A stretch of DNA of 64,000 bases from Lycocorax pyrrhopterus obiensis (taxonomy: Eukaryota; Chordata; Aves; Passeriformes; Paradisaeidae), in contig JACSVZ010000001.1 of NCBI GenBank assembly GCA_014706295.1, positions 83,140,237 to 83,204,236 of the forward strand, read 5' to 3'. Both the position numbers and the translations under genes were made by a program. Positions within the stretch are counted from its first letter, which is position 1. Every line of letters begins with the position of its first letter. Of this stretch, positions 59,971 through 64,000 are shown one piece after another. Under the pieces are notes generated by a model. The model was not told where the DNA came from and did no database searches. It saw nothing but the letters and a program-made list of their open reading frames with translations.

Positions 59971-62900
59971 CGAAAAGTCAGATGAATTGTGCCCTAGAAG
60001 TGCCCATTTCTTCTAGGAGAGGAGGAGCACAGGATGAGTGGTTCAGATATGCGCATTCACAGTAACCTAAGATGAGCACCACGACCCACATCCATTCCGA
60101 CTTCCTGACTGGGAACTGAGTATCTTCATCTCTATTATCAGCTCCTGTTGAATCATTGTATGAACCACACTTCTGCAGGCATGGTAGCAAATGCACTGAG
60201 GTCACAAGGACTGTTCACTTGCTCATAACCACATGAGCTTAACAACAATGTTGGATCCAGATAATGGATCCACTGTTGTGGATAATTAGCACTCTATGGC
60301 TTAGTTTCCCTGTGAGGAATAAATGTTGATTCATACTTGCCAAACACTAAAGAAAATGGATGAAAAATGACTCTTAAAAGTCACTCTAAATCTTTCCAGA
60401 AAAAATTATCTATGTTTGTCCGAGGCAGAGAATCTTATTTCTTCCAGATATGTTATGGTAAGGCTTTATTCTTGCACATTTTTTGTTTTCTAAAAGCCAA
60501 GTAGCCTTTTCAGTTAAAGCTTAGGAGGGAGAATACTTCTTTTTTGATAATTCCAACGTAATTGTTATTCCAATTTCTACCTGACATTATGTCTCAACAG
60601 ATGAAGCCAGTCTGTCACAATGATCTTACAAATAAATAGGCAATTACAAATTTCTGGCACTCAAATACAAGCTTTCTTTTAGCTAAACTCCAGAAAAAAA
60701 AATGAAATATGAAGAAGTAGAGCCTTATATGTCAGCGAACAGAAAACCTATTTATTGACTACCTCCAGGGGCTCTTTGAGTAAAAGAGCAGTACAAGGTC
60801 TGGTCTCTGGCGAATGTTTCTGGTGATGCCCAAGTCTGAATAGCATTAAAGGATGGAATTTTGCAATTTCTCTTATGCAGTGAACTGTGAAGTTTTCATT
60901 TCTAGGTTAGTTTTTTCATCAATTCCTTAATTAAAAGTAATCAGCAGACTGCTAAATATTTTGTTGTCTCATATTAGAAACCTACATGCAAATTTAGCAT
61001 AGAATAGCAATTTTATTCCTTCATTAGGCAATAGTTTCCTTGCAATTTTAGGCTGGGAAGCTCTGCCATCATACGATTTTACAGGGATACAAAGTAACCT
61101 CTTTGCAGGAGTTAAGTACCTTAGACAGGACAGGAAAAATACCAGTACAAACTTGCTTACATTGCTGAATTTTTTTTACAATGAAAATTATCTGAAGCTA
61201 TACAAGTTGTCACCCTGCAGAGTTAGCTAAGGCTTAAAGTTGGAGCTAACTTCTGATCCCACTTTCATCCATATGCTAAGCCATCTTACTGGAGTCTAAT
61301 GAAGTTTGAAGTCAGGTTTAATGCCAGAAAACACTTAGAAAGGATGTAGGATAAAGGTCTCACTGTTTATTTCAGCTGACATATGCTTGTTTTGAAGTGT
61401 AGATAAAGTCCCCAGTGACATGATACTCCTCCTTCCCAGAAGAACACAAAGAAAATATCCATACACATGTCCAAGTTTCAACACTCAAGAGATCCTTTGG
61501 CTACGTCCTGAGAACCTCTACCAACATGGGGGAGTGAACCTAGCAAGATGAAAATTTGCAAAATCATGCGGAGATAGTGGCTGGGTTTAACACAGTGCTT
61601 CTCCCTGCTAACTCTGCTGCCAAGACATAGTTTATAAAAGCCCCATATAGGTATTCCCTAGGTTTGGAGATGTATGACTGGATTGTACCCATATATAAAC
61701 TCAGGAATTTGAAGAGTTGTTCATAGCAAGACCCTCTTTCAGAAATGCAGGATAACTACCCACATAAGGTTTGGTGCTGGAAAAACAGGGCTGTAGAGCT
61801 GCATACTCTGTCTCAGTAAGGAGCATGTCTTGATAACTAAAGGACGGTTGTCTATTGTCTAATACCACGAACATATTTAACTAAGCACTTGTAAGATGTT
61901 TTTTGCACATTCCAACTTGTGCTGGACCTTGAACAGAGCACTTTTGGATGAAGTGGTTTTACACTCAGCATTTCTGCTATTAAAGCTGGGGCCGGTGGCC
62001 AGTGATATCCTGGTTAGCATTTTGAGACATACCTTTGTGCTTAGAAGTCTAGCTTCACATCAGAGCAGATATTCACCACAACAAAAACAAATCTAAATTA
62101 ATTAATTTAAAGCTTTTATTTTTAATGGGGACATGGAGCCAATATAGATTGGAAAAGAGGCTATTTCAGGCTATGGAAAAGAGTCATCTCTCTAGTGAAA
62201 AAGATAAAGCAAATTTTCCAAACTAATTTCCACACCTCTGTCTCCTGCTGGCTCCATAGGGAATGAGAGGTTTTTAAGTTTATCCTGGCTGAAAATCTCA
62301 CATATTGTTCTAAGCAAATCTTGTGCAACTATCTCTCCTCTGACTGAAAGGCTCTTCTAGCACTTCACAGCTCAGCTGGCTGGAGAACTCACTTCCATCC
62401 CAGTACATGATATCCCACCAATTTGCCCTTTTACCTTATCAACCCTCCTCAATGTTTCCAAAGCGAAATATTTGGACTTCCAGACACCTGACTTGCCTCA
62501 AACTGTCCTCAAATTGCTAATGGTTGAAATATGACCAGCCTGGGTGAAAATATATGTCTCTAGCATCCCAACACTGTGGCCAAATGACAAAGGCAGTAGG
62601 GAGATGAATTTATGCTTGCTCTGTCTGAAACTCCTGATACTCTGTCAGCCTCAATACTATCAGGATTATGCCTGTACCAGCTTGCAGGAGATAATCGGAA
62701 TGATCTCATTCAAGCATGCAGAATGTGTTTATCCACTTAAACAGCTTGCTTCCTTCAGAAAATATTTAACCTATGGGAATTGCAGACATATTGCAGAATA
62801 TTTCCAAAACTAGACTCTTTCTTGCATTTGTGACTCATCAGTGGTCTACTTCTGTGGTATTACATATTCTATGCAAGAGCAACGCATTATGTGAGTATAT

Positions 62901-63659
62901 ACCTCATTTTTGTGTCGTAATTGATATTCAAAATTAGGTGGGATACAAACTAAATAAGTTAGATCAAATTATGTTAGTATTTTTAGTTCAGAAAAACATA
63001 TGCTAATGAATTTATCAGATAAAGACTGAGGAATTTTTCTCCTCAAACATATACAAAATTCTTTTTTTTTATGTAAAATGATCTTTCAGAGGCTGTGATT
63101 GAAAAAGACATCTGTTACTCAGGCAAATGAGCACATTTTTAAGTTAGGCCACCAGTATTGACTGAATTGTCTCCACTAATAGGTATGGAATGTAATAGAG
63201 TGCTTGTTTGCTCCATGAGGCCTATATTTCCATATAAGTATTTAAAAGGAGCTTTTTCCAGAAAAAATGAGTGCCAGTCACAGATGCTACCAAGAATATT
63301 CACTCTGTGAGAAAAGCAGCCTGAATAGCCTAAAGCGCTAAATCCAAAGTAGAAAAAAGTCATTTTAAGTTGTCTAAATGATGACAGTTTTATAATCCGA
63401 ACTATAGAACTAAAATGTGTGGCCAAAAATCCAAATCTAAATGTATCAAGCTCTCTAGTACCTTCTGGCATGGAAATTACCTACCTGCTGTTTCTAGGAC
63501 CATTTCTTCGAATAGCATGATGGATTTGACCACAGGAATACAATTTCTGACTTTAGAATAATGCTGCACAAGCAATTTTGGCTACTTCTGAAAGGAGAAA
63601 GAGGCAAAGAAAATATTCTAAGAAATCCTAAACAATTGAGAAACAGTCAATAAAAGTAG
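59971..63659. other. Non-coding stretch
   Basis: No gene recognised. The part at 60880-61060 is AT-rich, non-repetitive and contains CTTAATTAAAAGTAATCAGC, a homeodomain-site-like word, making it a candidate conserved non-coding element. Open frames are at most 110 codons (minus, 63139-63471) without motifs. Confidence 0.4.
60880..61060. promoter_or_regulatory. Possible conserved non-coding element
   Basis: Complex AT-rich sequence with clustered TAATT/ATTA cores (TTAATTAAAAGTAATCAG, ATGCAAATTTAGCAT). ATGCAAAT is the octamer recognised by POU-type factors and TAATTA is a homeodomain core. Conservation in other birds is not visible from one sequence, so this is only a suggestion. Confidence 0.2.
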
Positions 63660-63812
63660 TTCAGAGGGGTTGTGGATTTTCCATACTTGGAATTAATCAA
63701 AATCCACATAGATATGGCCCTGAGCAGCCTGTTCTAGAGGACTCTTATTTAGGTAGAATTGGTGGATGACAGTCTCCAGGTCTCTTTCAACTTCAGCTAT
63801 TCTATGATAATA
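63660..63812 (+). mobile_element. CR1 LINE 3' end
   Basis: GAGGGGTTGTGGATTTTCCA, ACTTGGAATTAATCAAAATC, GGCCCTGAGCAGCCTGTTCT, CAGTCTCCAGGTCTCTTTCA and ACTTCAGCTATTCTATGATA follow the CR1 3' region in order, ending in the ATTCTATGAT octamer tail. Short, 5'-truncated copy on the plus strand. Confidence 0.9.
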
Positions 63813-64000
63813 TTCTCTTATTATAGTCAAGCCTATTTTTTATCCTGATCTGTATTGATGTTCCAAATGATGGAGCAAACAGATGAGAAACTTTTTCTTG
63901 AAACCCAGAATTAAACACAGCTGAAGGAAACTCAGAACCTCAGTTATGAGTAATTATAAAGTGCCAGTTACAGATGATTTCAAAATCTAGACTACAGGCC

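Noticed and set aside
1..64000. tRNA, rRNA, snRNA and CRISPR arrays
   Set aside because: No B-box-like GGTTCRANNCC with cloverleaf context, no rRNA or snRNA core words and no regularly spaced identical repeats with unique spacers were seen.

Overview
The window looks like a piece of a bird genome, probably a non-galliform bird and possibly a songbird. The evidence is its repeats: several CR1 retrotransposon 3' ends, some with the ATTCTATG-like CR1 tail, and solo LTRs of types I recognise from avian endogenous retroviruses. The rest is AT-rich sequence dense in stop codons, with no long coding exons, which fits an intergenic region or a very large intron. I recognise no known protein-coding gene, rRNA, tRNA, snRNA or CRISPR array.

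Layout. At 0.9-1.9 kb is an approximately 1-kb solo LTR with an internal GCTGGAGCAG tandem array. At 6.8-7.3 kb is a CR1 3' end on the plus strand. At 9.5-10.5 kb is a second, inverted and internally deleted copy of the first LTR type. At 11.0, 13.5 and 16.15 kb are three CR1 3' ends on the minus strand. From 16.5 to 32.8 kb I see almost nothing recognisable beyond simple repeats, possible old MIR-like scraps and AT-rich blocks that could be conserved non-coding elements. At 32.8 kb is a short plus-strand CR1 fragment. At 35.1-35.67 kb is an apparently complete solo LTR with a 5-bp target-site duplication (4 of 5 bases identical). At 37.87-38.34 kb is a solo LTR of a different type. At 45.9-46.35 kb is an unidentified element with a minus-strand AATAAA that may be another LTR. 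At 59.5-59.97 kb is a 5'-truncated LTR related to the 35-kb one. At 63.66-63.81 kb is a last plus-strand CR1 3' end.

Genes. Nothing here rises to a confident gene. The best coding lead is a minus-strand open frame at 56196-56413. It begins with a signal-peptide-like segment, has a TATA-like motif 35 bp upstream and runs straight into a consensus GTAAGT donor. About 640 bp away, in divergent orientation, a plus-strand open frame (57067-57369) also starts with a hydrophobic leader and is followed by a strong splice-acceptor-like site. A weaker lead is a terminal-exon-like open frame at 14427-14544. All three are inferences from sequence shape; I could not link any of them to a family.

How the parts relate. 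The window's recent history is mostly retrotransposon insertion and LTR-LTR recombination: five fairly clear LTR copies and no intact retroviral gag, pol or env reading frame. The larger open frames near 1.0-1.5 kb and 9.4-10.4 kb are by-products of the GC-rich LTR tandem repeats, not genes.
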